Source of the DNA: an uncultured Sulfitobacter sp.
Lineage (GTDB): Bacteria > Pseudomonadota > Alphaproteobacteria > Rhodobacterales > Rhodobacteraceae
Reading direction: 5' to 3'
DNA length: 64,000 nt
NCBI GenBank assembly: GCA_905182645.1
Contig: CAJJCJ010000010.1
Coordinates: forward strand, 1 to 64,000
The notes beneath the pieces were generated by a model. It searched no databases. It saw nothing but the letters and a program-made list of their open reading frames with translations, and was not told the origin of the DNA. Positions 34,975-45,078 of the stretch are shown here, one piece after another. The position numbers were made by a program, and so were the translations under genes. The first letter of the stretch is position 1; each line of letters begins with the position of its first letter.

Positions 34975-36324
34975 GCGTTGTTGCGCACTAACTGAGCGCC
35001 CAAGGTGCCCATCAGTCCTTCGAAAATTGGGAATGAAGTGGTGATCGGGCTTCCATCATCCACTGTCATAGGTTTTTGGGTCGCCATGCCCATCACCATA
35101 AACGCCATCGCGATCCGGTGATCGAGCACTGATGCAACAGTCACACCGCCAACGCACATTACCGTGGCCCATGCCCGTGACGCGCCACCAATCATCACCT
35201 TCGTCGACTGTCACACCAGCGGCGCGCAGGCCTTTGGCCATCGCATCGATGCGATCAGATTCCTTAACCCGCAGTTCCTTGACGCCCTGCATATTGGTCA
35301 CGCCGCTGGCAAATGACGCGACCACGGATAGCACCGGATATTCGTCGATCATGCTGGCTGCACGCGCAGGGGGCACCGCAATACCGTGCAAATCTGGGGA
35401 AAACTTCGCGCGTAGATCGGCGACAGGTTCGCCGCCTTCTTCGCGCATATTCTCGAACGTCAGGTCTGCGCCCATCTCTTGCAAGGTGGTGAACAGACCC
35501 GCGCGGGTCGGGTTCAGCCCAATATTTGGGACAAGCACATCAGACCCGGGCGTGATGATTGCAGCACAAACAGGAAAGGCCGCCGACGACGGATCGCGCG
35601 GGACAACAATTGTTTGCGGGCGCAGCTCTGGCTGGCCCGTTAACGTGATCTTGCGACCCTCTGCGGTGTCTTCAACCGTGATTTCCGCGCCAAAGCCTGC
35701 AAGCATCCGCTCGGTGTGGTCGCGTGTGGCCTCTTTTTCGATCACCACAGTTTGACCGGGCGCATTCAGAGCCGCGAGCAAGACGGCTGATTTGACCTGC
35801 GCAGACGGAACCGGCGTTGTGTATGTGACGGGCACCGGATCAACAGCGCCAACCAGTGTCATGGGCAAACGGCCACCCGCGCGCCCGACGGATTGGGTGC
35901 CAAACAACGCAAGCGGATCAGTCACGCGGCCCATTGGACGCGAATTAAGCGATGCATCGCCCGTAAATGTGACAGTGATCGGTGTTGTCGCCATTGTGCC
36001 CATAATCAAGCGCACGCCCGTGCCGGAGTTGCCACAATCTATCACGCCTTCGGGTTCGGCAAATCCGCCAACGCCGACGCCCTGCACTGACCATTCGCCA
36101 TTTCCGTGGTCCGTAACAGTGGCACCAAACGCGCGCATCGCACGGGCGGTGTCCAGAACATCGTCACCTTCCAGCAAGCCTGTGATATGTGTCGTTCCCA
36201 CGGCCATCGCGCCTAAGATTAACGACCGATGTGAAATCGACTTGTCTCCGGGCACGCGGGCCTCGCCTTTTAGCGGGCCACACGGGCGGGACGTCATTGG
36301 AACAGGGGTGCCGTGGCCAGACAT
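34971..36324 (-). CDS. aroA: 3-phosphoshikimate 1-carboxyvinyltransferase (apparent frameshift)
   Basis: EPSP synthase of the shikimate pathway. [20 protein letters not shown] (about 25-44), [12 protein letters not shown] and [14 protein letters not shown] are canonical, and the later [15 protein letters not shown] is present. The frame goes wrong after GMGHGNV (about 35155) and ends at 35056 with a junk tail, while the next frame reads [39 protein letters not shown], to a stop at 34971. One extra base at about 35154 explains this; it is probably a sequence error. Upstream of and coupled to cmk. Confidence 0.92.
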
Positions 36325-36394
36325 GCGCAGGATCTCACTTTTTCAAGAATTCACCAACGTCGTAAACCACCGCGTGCCTAGGGTCCATCACCCA

Positions 36395-36430
36395 CGCCTC
36401 GCTTTTTCCCAAATACTCCGGCCGGAGGTT
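36395..36430. repeat. Recurrent intergenic element between aroA and trmB
   Basis: CGCCTCGCTTTTTCCCAAAT then ACTCCGGCCGGAGG, a close relative of 18711-18747. GGCCGGAGG contains its own GC-rich palindrome. Confidence 0.5.
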
Positions 36431-36437
36431 GCGTCGC

Positions 36438-37151
36438 CTAAGGGCGGCGGAACGTCAGGTAATGTGGGGTGCGCCCTTCGCGTAGTGCCTTTTGCTCGTA
36501 GCGTGTGGAAAACCAATCGACCCAAGGGGTGCGCCAATCGTCAGGTCCTTCGGCAAGCCATTCAAAACCGGCTTTGGGGACCTCTTCCAATGTCTGACGG
36601 ACATAGTCTTCGATATCCGTCGCGACCCGCAGTTCAGACCCGGGAGCCATGGATGCGAACAAGGGCACCAAATGTTCTTGCGTGACAAATCGACGACGGT
36701 GGTGGCGTTTCTTGGGCCACGGGTCGGGATAGTTCAGGAATACTTTGGTAAACGTGCCGTCAGGGACCACGTCAAATACATTGCGTACATCACTTGGATA
36801 CACGCCCAGATTGGTCACATCGGCCTTGCGAATTTTGCCCAGCAACATGGCAACACCGTTCACAAACGGCTCGCACCCTAAAATTCCGACATCGGGGTAT
36901 GTGGCCGCCATATGGACCAAATGCTCACCACCGCCAAAACCGATCTCAAGCCACAGCTCGCGCTGGCCAAAGTAATCGGCCAGATCAATCTGGTCACGAT
37001 CAGGGTTCACGTCCCAGTCAATCGGGCCAGGTGATAACGGCAAAAGATCGTTATCGAGATAATCGTGCTGACTGGCGCGAATGGTCTTGCCGCGAAAACG
37101 GCCGTAAAAATTGCGCCACGGGGCGCCTGATGAATGCTTTGTATCGGTCAT
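36438..37151 (-). CDS. trmB: tRNA (guanine-N7)-methyltransferase
   Basis: 237 residues from MTDTKHSSGAPWRNFYGRFR; the earlier ATG at 37187 is less likely. Methylates G46 of tRNA. SAM-binding ELWLEIGFGGGEHLVHMA (about 65-82), EPFVNGVAMLL, and the substrate motif LNYPDPWPKKRHHRRRFV. C-terminal TRYEQKALREGRTPHYLTF is the family end. Located downstream of metK with a REP-like palindrome between. Confidence 0.96.
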   Translation of the reverse strand: MTDTKHSSGAPWRNFYGRFRGKTIRASQHDYLDNDLLPLSPGPIDWDVNPDRDQIDLADYFGQRELWLEIGFGGGEHLVHMAATYPDVGILGCEPFVNGVAMLLGKIRKADVTNLGVYPSDVRNVFDVVPDGTFTKVFLNYPDPWPKKRHHRRRFVTQEHLVPLFASMAPGSELRVATDIEDYVRQTLEEVPKAGFEWLAEGPDDWRTPWVDWFSTRYEQKALREGRTPHYLTFRRP

Positions 37152-37194
37152 GACGCGGCACCTAACAAAGGGCAGCACGTCTGGCAACAGGTGC

Positions 37195-37217
37195 GTAGGA
37201 TGGGTTTTAACCCATCC
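37195..37217 (+). repeat. REP-like palindrome with GTAG foot (copy 1)
   Basis: GTAG then GATGGGTTTTAACCCATC, a 16-bp perfect palindrome ATGGGTTTTAACCCAT (37200-37215) with GG/CC extension. The same sequence is next to the REP-associated transposase-like gene at 46410-46430. It is just past the metK stop and may also terminate it. Confidence 0.7.
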
Positions 37218-37227
37218 CTCTGAAAAC

Positions 37228-38409
37228 TTAGACCGCCGCCCTCAGCGCATCCACCAAATCGGTACGTTCCCAGCTAAACCCACCATCAGCGGTTGGGGTC
37301 CGGCCAAAGTGGCCGTAAGCCGCTGTGCGTTCATAAATAGGGCGATTCAGGCCCAAATGCTGACGAATACCGCGTGGAGTAAGGTCCATCGCCGCATCGA
37401 CGGCTTTTTCAACAGCAGCCGGATCAACTTCGCCTGTACCGTGTAAATCTGCATAGATCGACAAGGGCCGTGCAACGCCAATCGCATAGGCCAGTTGGAT
37501 CGTACACCGATCAGCCATGCCAGCCGCCACAACGTTTTTAGCTAAATACCGCGCAGCATATGCAGCGGAACGGTCAACTTTTGTCGGGTCTTTACCTGAA
37601 AACGCGCCGCCGCCATGCGGGGCCGCACCGCCGTATGTGTCGACGATAATCTTACGGCCCGTCAGCCCAGCATCCCCATCAGGGCCACCGATCACAAACT
37701 TACCCGTTGGGTTCACGTGCCACGCCGTGTCATCCGACAACCAACCATCCGGCAAGGTCTTGATGATGTAAGGCTCAATAATATCGCGGATGTCGGCGCT
37801 TGATAGATCGGGGTCAAGGTGCTGCGTGGACAGAACGATTGACGTCACCCCAACTGGCTTGCCGTTAACGTAACGCACAGACAGCTGGCTTTTCGCATCA
37901 GGGCCCAGCGCAGGTTCGGTCCCGTTTTTGCGCACCTCGGCCAAGCGGCGCAGGACGGCATGTGCATATTGAATGGGCGCAGGCATCAACGCATCGGTTT
38001 CCGTCGTGGCATAGCCAAACATGATCCCTTGGTCGCCTGCACCTTCGTCCTTACCGGACGCCGCATCAACGCCTTGGGCGATATGTGCGGATTGTTCGTG
38101 CAGCAGGTTTGTGATCTTCACCGTTTCGTGATGGAATTTTTCCTGCTCGTATCCGATGTCTTTGATACAGGCGCGGGTGATCGCATCAATCCGGCCCATA
38201 TAATCCTTGAGCTTTTCTTGATCAGACAAGCCAACCTCGCCACCGATCACCACACGGTTCGTCGTGGCAAACGTTTCACAGGCCACGCGGGTCTCTGGTT
38301 CCTCGGTTATGAATGCATCAAGGATCGCATCTGAAATCCGGTCGCAGAGTTTGTCGGGATGTCCTTCAGAAACTGATTCCGAGGTAAAGACATAGTCGTT
38401 GCGTGTCAT
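37228..38409 (-). CDS. metK: S-adenosylmethionine synthetase
   Basis: 393 residues. Makes SAM from methionine and [23 protein letters not shown] (about 13-32), [30 protein letters not shown] and [18 protein letters not shown] are all canonical. The 60-bp leader carries a SAM/SAH riboswitch whose 3' arm contains the ribosome-binding site, so translation should fall when SAM is plentiful. Confidence 0.98.
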   Translation of the reverse strand: MTRNDYVFTSESVSEGHPDKLCDRISDAILDAFITEEPETRVACETFATTNRVVIGGEVGLSDQEKLKDYMGRIDAITRACIKDIGYEQEKFHHETVKITNLLHEQSAHIAQGVDAASGKDEGAGDQGIMFGYATTETDALMPAPIQYAHAVLRRLAEVRKNGTEPALGPDAKSQLSVRYVNGKPVGVTSIVLSTQHLDPDLSSADIRDIIEPYIIKTLPDGWLSDDTAWHVNPTGKFVIGGPDGDAGLTGRKIIVDTYGGAAPHGGGAFSGKDPTKVDRSAAYAARYLAKNVVAAGMADRCTIQLAYAIGVARPLSIYADLHGTGEVDPAAVEKAVDAAMDLTPRGIRQHLGLNRPIYERTAAYGHFGRTPTADGGFSWERTDLVDALRAAV

Positions 38410-38414
38410 GAAAG

Positions 38415-38458
38415 TGCTCCATTCATTAAATCTGCCACGTCAGGAAGCCGTTGTAGCA
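38415..38458 (-). promoter_or_regulatory. SAM/SAH riboswitch in the metK leader
   Basis: Minus strand: TGCTAC, AACGGCTTCCTGAC, GTGGCA, a 12-nt linker, then GGAGCA. TGCTAC pairs with GTGGCA as the P1 stem and the loop GCTTCC pairs with GGAGC to form the pseudoknot, which contains the metK ribosome-binding site. Sequence and layout match the compact SAM/SAH class known from Rhodobacterales upstream of metK. Recognised by pattern, not by a covariance search. Confidence 0.88.
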
Positions 38459-38472
38459 GTGAGGGGTATCGC

Positions 38473-39985
38473 TTAGGTCGTCTTGTCGGTCGGGTCAATC
38501 CACCTTGGTGTGGTTATAAATATAGATAGTCCTACACACAGCAGAAGCAACGACAGCGCGGGCAAGTCGTCCAATTTACTGTAGATCGTTGGCGCAAGCG
38601 CGGGTGGCAAGGCCGCATCAATATACCCCGCCTGCCCCATTCCTATTTGGTTTGTGATCCGCCCCTTACCGTCAATCATCGCGCTGATGCCCGTATTTGC
38701 GACCCGAACCATCGGCAGGCCTTGTTCAATTGCGCGCAAGCGGGCTTGAGCCAGATGCTGGCGCGGACCAGCCGCAGGGCCAAACCATGCGTCATTGGTG
38801 ATCAAGATCAACAGGCGCGGACGCTCAATAGTGCCGATTTCATGCGCAAAAATTCCTTCGTAACAGATAAGGATGCGGGCGTTGCCTATCCCTGTCACAT
38901 CCACGACCCTTGCACCTGGCCCTGCCGTAAATGCGCCGCCTTGGGATGCCGCAAAGCTGCCAATTCCAAATTTCGCAAGTCAGTTCACCGCCCGGAATGT
39001 ATTCGCCAAACGGTACGATATGGGCCTTGTCATAGGTGTTCGAGATGATCGCGCCGCGTTCCAACACGATGGACGCATTATAGTACCGCGCACCATCGCG
39101 CCGGTTGACACCCAAAACTGTCGGTGCCCCGCGAGATGCCTCTGCCACCTGATCCAGCGCGTCGCCCACGTTTTCCAGCAGATATGCGATCGCGGTTTCG
39201 GGCCAAACCACCAGGTCGGGTGGGTCACCATCTTGGGTGAAACCTATCATTCGCTCGAAGAACATTTGGCTTTTGATCGGGTCCCATTTGTCGGCTTGCG
39301 CTGCGTTGGGTTGGACCAGGCGAACGGTTGGGCCAGTGTAATCAGGTACTGGCCCAGTGCTTAATATGACCCATCCGAGTACGGCGGCCAAGGGGGGGGT
39401 GACAGCCCAAATCTGCCTTTGCAAAAGAAGCGCGCAGGCGACGCCAAGCATGACCGTCACCAACGTCAATAAATGCGGCCCACCGAATGCCGCAAGCTGG
39501 GCTAGTGGTGTATCGATCCAGATATGACCCAACAGCGCCCACGGAAATCCGGTGAAAAGGTAACTGCGCAAAGCCTCTGCACCAGCGATCATTAAGCCAG
39601 CCGAAACCATGCTGCCCGGCCGGGAGACGTAGCTGGCCACAGCCCAGAACAACGCCGCACCGCCTGCCATCAAGATCAGCGCAAACGGGGCCATCCAGCC
39701 CGTTGATCCGATATCAACCAAGAACGGCGACACGATCCAATGCAGGGACACTGCGAAGTAGCCTGCGCCGAACAGCCAGCCATCGCGGAATGCCGCACGG
39801 CGGGTAAATTTCGGGCGATTTAGCCAGAATGCCAATGCCGTAACGGTCACAAACCAGAGCCCCCAAGGGGCTTGGCCTGTGCCTGCCGCAAGGCCCAATC
39901 CAAAAGGGATCAGCACCAGTTTAATCGCCTGTGGCGTTGGGCAGCCGGACGCGCAATCGTTTGATCCGGCGGGGATCGGCATCGA
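38473..39985 (-). CDS. lnt: Apolipoprotein N-acyltransferase (apparent frameshift)
   Basis: Inner-membrane enzyme that N-acylates lipoproteins. Five or six TM segments precede the nitrilase domain: WPETAIAYLLENV has the catalytic Glu (about 267 in frame 1) and FGEYIPGG the conserved loop. The frame is lost at about 38980; the next frame reads LAKFGIGSFAASQGGAFTAG and ILICYEGIFAHEI with the catalytic Cys-Tyr-Glu, then the C-terminal TM and stop at 38473. One extra base explains it. The start is uncertain: ATG 39985 overlaps the corC end by 65 bp and a GTG near 39916 is an alternative. Placed directly after corC, before metK. Confidence 0.87.
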
Positions 39986-40841
39986 GGACTTCGAATTCGG
40001 TCCCATCAGGATGCACGATAATTTCGCCGCGCGCAGGCACAGAGCCTGACAGCATAAACACGAGACCGCCAAGAGTGTCGACTTCTTCCTCGTCGATCTC
40101 GGGGTGATCGGTCAGGTTGATGCCGACTTCTGCCTCGAATTCTTCGAGATCGGTGCGCGCGAGGGCCACATAGATGTCATCGCTTTCGCGTGTGAATGAT
40201 TTTTCTTCGTCGATGTCATGCTCGTCTTCAATCGCGCCGACGACCTGTTCGATCAGATCTTCAATCGTGACCAAACCGTCGGTGCCACCGTATTCATCAA
40301 TGACCAAGGCCATGTGGATCCGTTCTGACTGCATCTTTTGCAGCAACACGCCAAGCGGCATGGACGGGGGTACAAACAGCAGCGGGCGCAGCATGGCGCG
40401 CAAATCATAATCGTCGATGCCGCCATTGAACCCGAACTTCAGCGCGAAATCTTTTAGGTTTGCAATGCCAATGGGCGTATCCAACGTGCCGTCATAAACC
40501 GGCAGTCGGGTCATGCCGCTGGACCTGAATACTTTTACAAGTTCATCCTTGCTGGCTGTCACTGACACGGAAACGATATCTGTCTTGGGGATTGCCACGT
40601 CTTCTACACGCATGCGGCGCAAGTTGAGCATCCCAGGCATCGGGGTTGCAGGCAATAAAGGTCTAGGGTTGTCGTCTTGTGCGCCGTCAACTGCGGCCTC
40701 GGACGGGCTTAGGGCGTCAAAGAAGCGGCCAATAAAGCCACGATCTTGCGTCTCAGTGGGGTCATCTTGCGCGCTTTGCGCCGCAATAGAGGACCCTTCG
40801 GTTGTATCGCCCATCTTTTCCTTACCTAAAAATTCGCCCAT
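39921..40841 (-). CDS. corC: CorC/HlyC-type hemolysin family protein with CBS pair
   Basis: 306 residues. [20 protein letters not shown] begins the CBS pair (about 80-210), including [20 protein letters not shown] and [20 protein letters not shown]. It ends with the CorC_HlyC transporter-associated domain ([15 protein letters not shown] end). No membrane domain, so it is a soluble accessory to magnesium/cobalt efflux or to the Lnt step. In the phoH-ybeY-corC-lnt cluster. Confidence 0.92.
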   Translation of the reverse strand: MGEFLGKEKMGDTTEGSSIAAQSAQDDPTETQDRGFIGRFFDALSPSEAAVDGAQDDNPRPLLPATPMPGMLNLRRMRVEDVAIPKTDIVSVSVTASKDELVKVFRSSGMTRLPVYDGTLDTPIGIANLKDFALKFGFNGGIDDYDLRAMLRPLLFVPPSMPLGVLLQKMQSERIHMALVIDEYGGTDGLVTIEDLIEQVVGAIEDEHDIDEEKSFTRESDDIYVALARTDLEEFEAEVGINLTDHPEIDEEEVDTLGGLVFMLSGSVPARGEIIVHPDGTEFEVLDADPRRIKRLRVRLPNATGD

Positions 40842-40853
40842 ACATGATGGACC

Positions 40854-41339
40854 TTATACCCTATATGGGTCCGCAATACCCAGTTTGCCAAGTATCTGCG
40901 TTTCCAAGCCCTCCATGAGGGTGGCATCTGCGTCACGCTCGTGGTCATAGCCAAGCAAATGTAACAGGCCGTGAACGACCAAATGGGCGGTGTGTTCATG
41001 CATGGTTTTGCCCGCTGCCGTGGCCTCGGACAAGCAGGTGTCATAAGAAATCGCGATATCGCCCAGCTCTGGATCAGTCGAATCAGGCGGCAATGGCACG
41101 TCACCGTCCACGTCAGCGCCGCGTTCATCTGATGGCCAGCTGAGAACATTTGTGGGCACCGGTTTGCCGCGAAAATCAGCATTCAACGTGGCGATCCGGT
41201 CGTCTGAGCATCCCATGACGCAGGCCTCGAACCCCTGTAAATTAAGGTGATTGAACGTGGATTTGGCGGCACGGTCAGACAATTCTTGTAGCCCAGCGCC
41301 ATCCCAGCGCGGGTCTTCTATGACGCAATCAACGGTCAT
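40854..41339 (-). CDS. ybeY: Endoribonuclease YbeY
   Basis: 161 residues. A zinc endoribonuclease for 16S rRNA 3' maturation and ribosome quality control. HLVVHGLLHLLGYDHERD (about 121-138) gives the three zinc His (H-x3-H-x5-H), and NVLSWPSDE precedes it. ATG overlaps the phoH stop by 4 bp. Confidence 0.96.
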   Translation of the reverse strand: MTVDCVIEDPRWDGAGLQELSDRAAKSTFNHLNLQGFEACVMGCSDDRIATLNADFRGKPVPTNVLSWPSDERGADVDGDVPLPPDSTDPELGDIAISYDTCLSEATAAGKTMHEHTAHLVVHGLLHLLGYDHERDADATLMEGLETQILGKLGIADPYRV

Positions 41340-42340
41340 CGGTTTGCTTCATCTTCTTTTTCATAGGCCTCGATAATGGCAGCGACCAACGGATGGCGCA
41401 CCACGTCTTTTGACGTGAAATAGCTAAAGCTGATTTTGGGGATATGTTTGAGCATGCGTTCTGCATCCCACAGGCCAGACGACACGCCGCGCGGTAAATC
41501 GATTTGCGTGCGGTCACCGGTGATGACCATGCGCGATCCTTGGCCGAGCCGTGTGAGAAACATTTTCATCTGCATCGATGTCGCATTTTGGGCCTCGTCG
41601 AGCACCACAAAAGCGTTTGACAGGGTGCGTCCGCGCATAAACGCAAGCGGTGCAATCTCGATGATCTTCTCTTCCATCATCTTGGCGGCCTGTTTGCCGG
41701 GCAAAAAGTCACCAAGCGCGTCGTAGAGCGGGCGCATATATGGATCGACTTTGTCTTTCATGTCGCCGGGCAAATATCCCAGCTTTTCGCCTGCCTCTAC
41801 TGCGGGGCGTGACAGGATGATTTTATCGACTTTGCCGCTGATCAACATGTTCACGCCGACAGCAACGGCCAGATAGGTTTTTCCGGTGCCTGCGGGGCCA
41901 ATGCCGAATGACAATTCTTTGTCGAACAGCGCCTGCACATAGGCCTTTTGGGCCTCAGTGCGCGGTTCGACCAATTTCTTGCGCGTTTTAATCTCGACCC
42001 GCTCGGTTCCGCCTTTAAACAGCTCTCGCTGATCACCTGCCTCTGGGGCACCTGTTGCATCGGGGCCGCCCATACGCAATTCGCGGTCGATATCGCCAGG
42101 TTCTAGCGTGCGGCCAGCCTCTAGGCGTTGATACAGCGACTTGAGCGCGTCTAACGTTTCTTGGCGGGGGCCGTCTTCGCCAACCACTGACAGCTGATTG
42201 CCACGGCGCAGGATTTGCACACCATAGGCCTGCTCTAACGTGGCAAGGTTGCGGTCGTATTCGCCGCAAAGGTCGATCAAAAGGAAGTTGTCAGGGAATT
42301 CCAGTGTGGATTCCGCAGTGTCAGTCAGGTCAGAAGCCAA
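41336..42340 (-). CDS. phoH: PhoH family ATPase (PhoH-like/YbeZ)
   Basis: 334 residues. N-terminal KH-like part, then a P-loop ATPase: GPAGTGKTYLAVA (about 143-155), VEAGEKLGYLPGDMKDKVDP, AFMRGRTLSNAFVVLDEAQN with the Walker B box (about 234-253), MFLTRLGQGSRMVITGD. Works with YbeY in RNA processing. First gene of phoH-ybeY-corC-lnt. Confidence 0.95.
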   Translation of the reverse strand: MASDLTDTAESTLEFPDNFLLIDLCGEYDRNLATLEQAYGVQILRRGNQLSVVGEDGPRQETLDALKSLYQRLEAGRTLEPGDIDRELRMGGPDATGAPEAGDQRELFKGGTERVEIKTRKKLVEPRTEAQKAYVQALFDKELSFGIGPAGTGKTYLAVAVGVNMLISGKVDKIILSRPAVEAGEKLGYLPGDMKDKVDPYMRPLYDALGDFLPGKQAAKMMEEKIIEIAPLAFMRGRTLSNAFVVLDEAQNATSMQMKMFLTRLGQGSRMVITGDRTQIDLPRGVSSGLWDAERMLKHIPKISFSYFTSKDVVRHPLVAAIIEAYEKEDEANR

Positions 42341-42411
42341 TCAACTCTCCTTGGCGCTTAAGGTTTCATGGATAAGGTGGGCCGCCGTCCCCGTAAGGGC
42401 AAGGCTGAAAA

Positions 42412-42443
42412 ACAAAAAAAGGCCGCAGATTGCGCTGCGGTCC
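42412..42443 (-). terminator. Terminator downstream of the lipoprotein gene
   Basis: Minus strand: GGACCGCAG and CTGCGGCC stem followed by TTTTTTTGTTTTT. Confidence 0.88.
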
Positions 42444-42471
42444 CATCCAAATCGTATGATCGTGATCACGC

Positions 42472-42789
42472 CTAGAGCGTATCAGGAATGTCAGACCCTT
42501 CACGGAACGGGCCAACTGCTGTGTTTGGTGGTGCAACACCGGAACAAACCGGACAGCCATCGGGTGTCATGCGCCCTGACATATATTCTTCGACACCGTC
42601 ATCAATGATCCAATGGTCGCAACCGTTTGGATCAACCCAAACACGAGCTACCAGTTGGGACAGGTGCTTGCTGTCGGTGCCCGCGTCGACATGACGCTCG
42701 GCGCCAGTCCGGTTATCGCCTTCGATATTCAAACAGGCCGACAAAATAAGGCCAGCAATAAGCAGCGCAGTGATTTTTATCGTTTTCAT
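42472..42789 (-). CDS. Small lipoprotein, paralogue of the OmpA-like neighbour
   Basis: 105 residues. A lipobox LILSAC gives an N-terminal Cys at about 19. The core, VWVDPNGCDHWIIDDGVEEY, then MSGRMTPDGCPVC, is shared with the region before the OmpA domain of the next gene upstream (VWIDPDGCEHWV, later GYMSPHRTRDGRPVC). Probably outer-membrane anchored in the periplasm; the two share a duplicated Cys-pair domain. No function known. Confidence 0.8.
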   Translation of the reverse strand: MKTIKITALLIAGLILSACLNIEGDNRTGAERHVDAGTDSKHLSQLVARVWVDPNGCDHWIIDDGVEEYMSGRMTPDGCPVCSGVAPPNTAVGPFREGSDIPDTL

Positions 42790-42801
42790 AACATCGGCTC
42801 C

Positions 42802-43370
42802 TTAAGGTGCAACACAGTAGATTTCGACGCGGCGGTTCTGCTGCAATGCAGCCGCAGAGTTGCCTTGTGCACGGGGCTGGCGTTCACCAAACCCTTTGAC
42901 GTCCACAACATTTACGCCAGCACTTTGTGCGATGCTTGAAACTGCATTTGCGCGGCGCTGAGACAGTTTCATGTTGTATTCATCAGATGCGCGGGCATCG
43001 GTGTGGCCGTAGATCAGGATCCCAAATGCATCCACCGACCGGAAGAAATTCATCAGCGCGGTTTTCTTTGAATCCGGGATCAGGGACTTGTCTGTCGCAA
43101 ACAGCTGGTCCGTTGGAATGATCCCACAAATCTCGGAGCGGTGGCACACAGGACGACCGTCGCGCGTGCGATGGGGCGACATGTAGCCTTCAAAGCCATC
43201 ACCCAATGTTCGCAGCCATCTGGGTCAATCCAAACAGTTGGATCATAGGATTCGCCTACTACTTTGCGTGTCTGCGCTTGCGCTGCCCCTGCGAGCAATG
43301 AAAGCGTCACCGCACCTGCGATGGCTCCGCCTGCAAACGCGCGCAACGTATCTTTCACTGATGTTGCCAT
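42802..43370 (-). pseudogene. OmpA-family peptidoglycan-binding protein, frame broken
   Basis: Start ATG 43370 with GAGGGA upstream; signal peptide to AGAAQAQ (about 33). The paralogous WIDPDGCEHWV domain then loses frame at about 43205: the sequence has GTGATGGC where GTGATGGGTGATGGC would be expected, a slip between repeats. The OmpA domain continues in the other frame with FRSVDAFGILIYGHTDARAS, LSQRRANAVSSIAQ, FGERQPRAQG and NRRVEIYC. OmpA C-terminal domains anchor to peptidoglycan. Either a recent pseudogene or a deletion error. Confidence 0.82.
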
Positions 43371-43579
43371 TTGATTTCCCTCGTTATCTGCCGGATGCAA
43401 AATGGCATTCCACCGTGTCACCCACTATATGGTCACAATATGCGCAAACCTGGGTGATACAGAGATAACAAATAGCTATATATTGCGCCTGATATGGTAA
43501 CTGTACCGGTAAATATTGCAGATTAGTCACGCAATTAACCTCAATCAGCGACATCTTGGTTGTTCAAAGCAGACCTACA

Positions 43580-44893
43580 TCAGTCTTTGCACAATTCACC
43601 TGCAAGGCTGTTTGTGCTGCTATGCGTGATTTTGACCCGCCTTACCTGACCTATGACATCAGCTGGGGCATCTGCGTAAACGGCGTGAAGATGGCCAGAT
43701 TTGCCGATCATCTGCCCATCAGTGCGACCAGGTTTTTCAAACAATACCGATACTTCACGGCCAACCATGCTTTCTTGAATGGTGCGTTGCTGCTCGGTTA
43801 ACAGGCCCTGCAACTGCTGCAACCGAACGCTCATTACCTCCTCTGGCAGTTGCGGCTTTTCGGCCGCAGGCGTGCCTGGACGGGTGGAGTATTTGAACGA
43901 ATACGCCTGTCCATAGCGGACTTCGCGGATCAGGGCCAAGGTGTCCTCAAAATCAGCGTCAGTTTCCCCCGGGAAGCCAACGATGAAATCACCCGACAGT
44001 AGGATATCAGGGCGGGCTTCACGGATACGCTCAATCACCCGAAGATAGCTTTCGGCCGTATGCTTGCGGTTCATTGCCTTGAGTATCCGGTCAGATCCAG
44101 ATTGCACAGGCAAGTGCAGGTAGGGCATCAGTTTTTCGCAGGTGCCGTGGGCCTCGATTAGCGCGTCATCCATGTCGTTGGGGTGCGAGGTGGTAAAGCG
44201 GATGCGTTCCAACCCATCTACTTTGTTGAGCGCCCAGATCAGCCCAGCAAGGCCGCCTTCATGGCCGTGGTAGGCGTTGACGTTTTGGCCAAGCAACGTG
44301 ATTTCACGCACGCCTGCCTCGACCAATTCTTGGGCTTCGCGCACAACACGGTCGGCCGGGCGCGACACCTCGGCACCGCGCGTATATGGCACGACGCAGA
44401 ACGCGCAAAATTTATCGCAGCCTTCTTGGACGGTCAAAAACGCTGTTGGGCCACGCTTGGCTTTGCTGCGCGATTTGAGTGTCTCAAACTTATCATCATC
44501 AGGGAAATCTGTGTCCAGCGCGCGGACGCCCGACTGCACAGCATCGTCCATCGCAGGCAAACGGTGGTAGGATTGCGGGCCAACGACCAGATCCACCATC
44601 GGCTGGCGGCGAATAATCTCGGCGCCCTCGGCCTGTGCCACACATCCGGCGACGCCAAATTTCAGATCGGGATTCGCGACCTTTAAGTGCTTCATGCGGC
44701 CCAATTCATGGTAAACTTTTTCCGCTGCTTTTTCGCGAATGTGGCAGGTATTCAGCAAGATCATATCCGCATCGTCCGCGGCGTCGGTCTGCACATATCC
44801 TTTGCCGCCCAGCGCCTCGGCCATGCGTTCACTGTCATAAACGTTCATTTGACAGCCATAGGTCTTGATAAACAGCTTTTTTGGTTCGGACAT
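43580..44893 (-). CDS. miaB: tRNA-2-methylthio-N6-dimethylallyladenosine synthase
   Basis: 437 residues from [20 protein letters not shown]; the longer ORF to 45064 is spurious. A radical-SAM methylthiotransferase. The N-terminal UPF0004 domain has three cluster Cys ([22 protein letters not shown]), the radical-SAM motif [15 protein letters not shown] is at about 155-169, and a C-terminal TRAM domain ends the protein ([13 protein letters not shown]). Modifies A37 of tRNAs reading U-starting codons. Confidence 0.96.
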   Translation of the reverse strand: MSEPKKLFIKTYGCQMNVYDSERMAEALGGKGYVQTDAADDADMILLNTCHIREKAAEKVYHELGRMKHLKVANPDLKFGVAGCVAQAEGAEIIRRQPMVDLVVGPQSYHRLPAMDDAVQSGVRALDTDFPDDDKFETLKSRSKAKRGPTAFLTVQEGCDKFCAFCVVPYTRGAEVSRPADRVVREAQELVEAGVREITLLGQNVNAYHGHEGGLAGLIWALNKVDGLERIRFTTSHPNDMDDALIEAHGTCEKLMPYLHLPVQSGSDRILKAMNRKHTAESYLRVIERIREARPDILLSGDFIVGFPGETDADFEDTLALIREVRYGQAYSFKYSTRPGTPAAEKPQLPEEVMSVRLQQLQGLLTEQQRTIQESMVGREVSVLFEKPGRTDGQMIGKSGHLHAVYADAPADVIGQVRRVKITHSSTNSLAGELCKD

Positions 44894-45078
44894 AGGGACA
44901 CCATTTAGGGGATTTTGCGCAATACTGCCGTGTAACCTGCGCGCAGCCCGCTTGCAATGACGCGGACATTCACGCAATTTGCACCAAATTACAGGATCAT
45001 CGGCAGACCATGCATTTGCAAGCCTCGACCAATTCTTGAAAGAAGGAACTCTGGCTTTGGCCAAGGGACCGTATTGCG

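Noticed and set aside
34364..36324. Programmed frameshifting in aroA and cmk
   Set aside because: No slippery heptamer or downstream structure is evident; single-base error explains both more simply.
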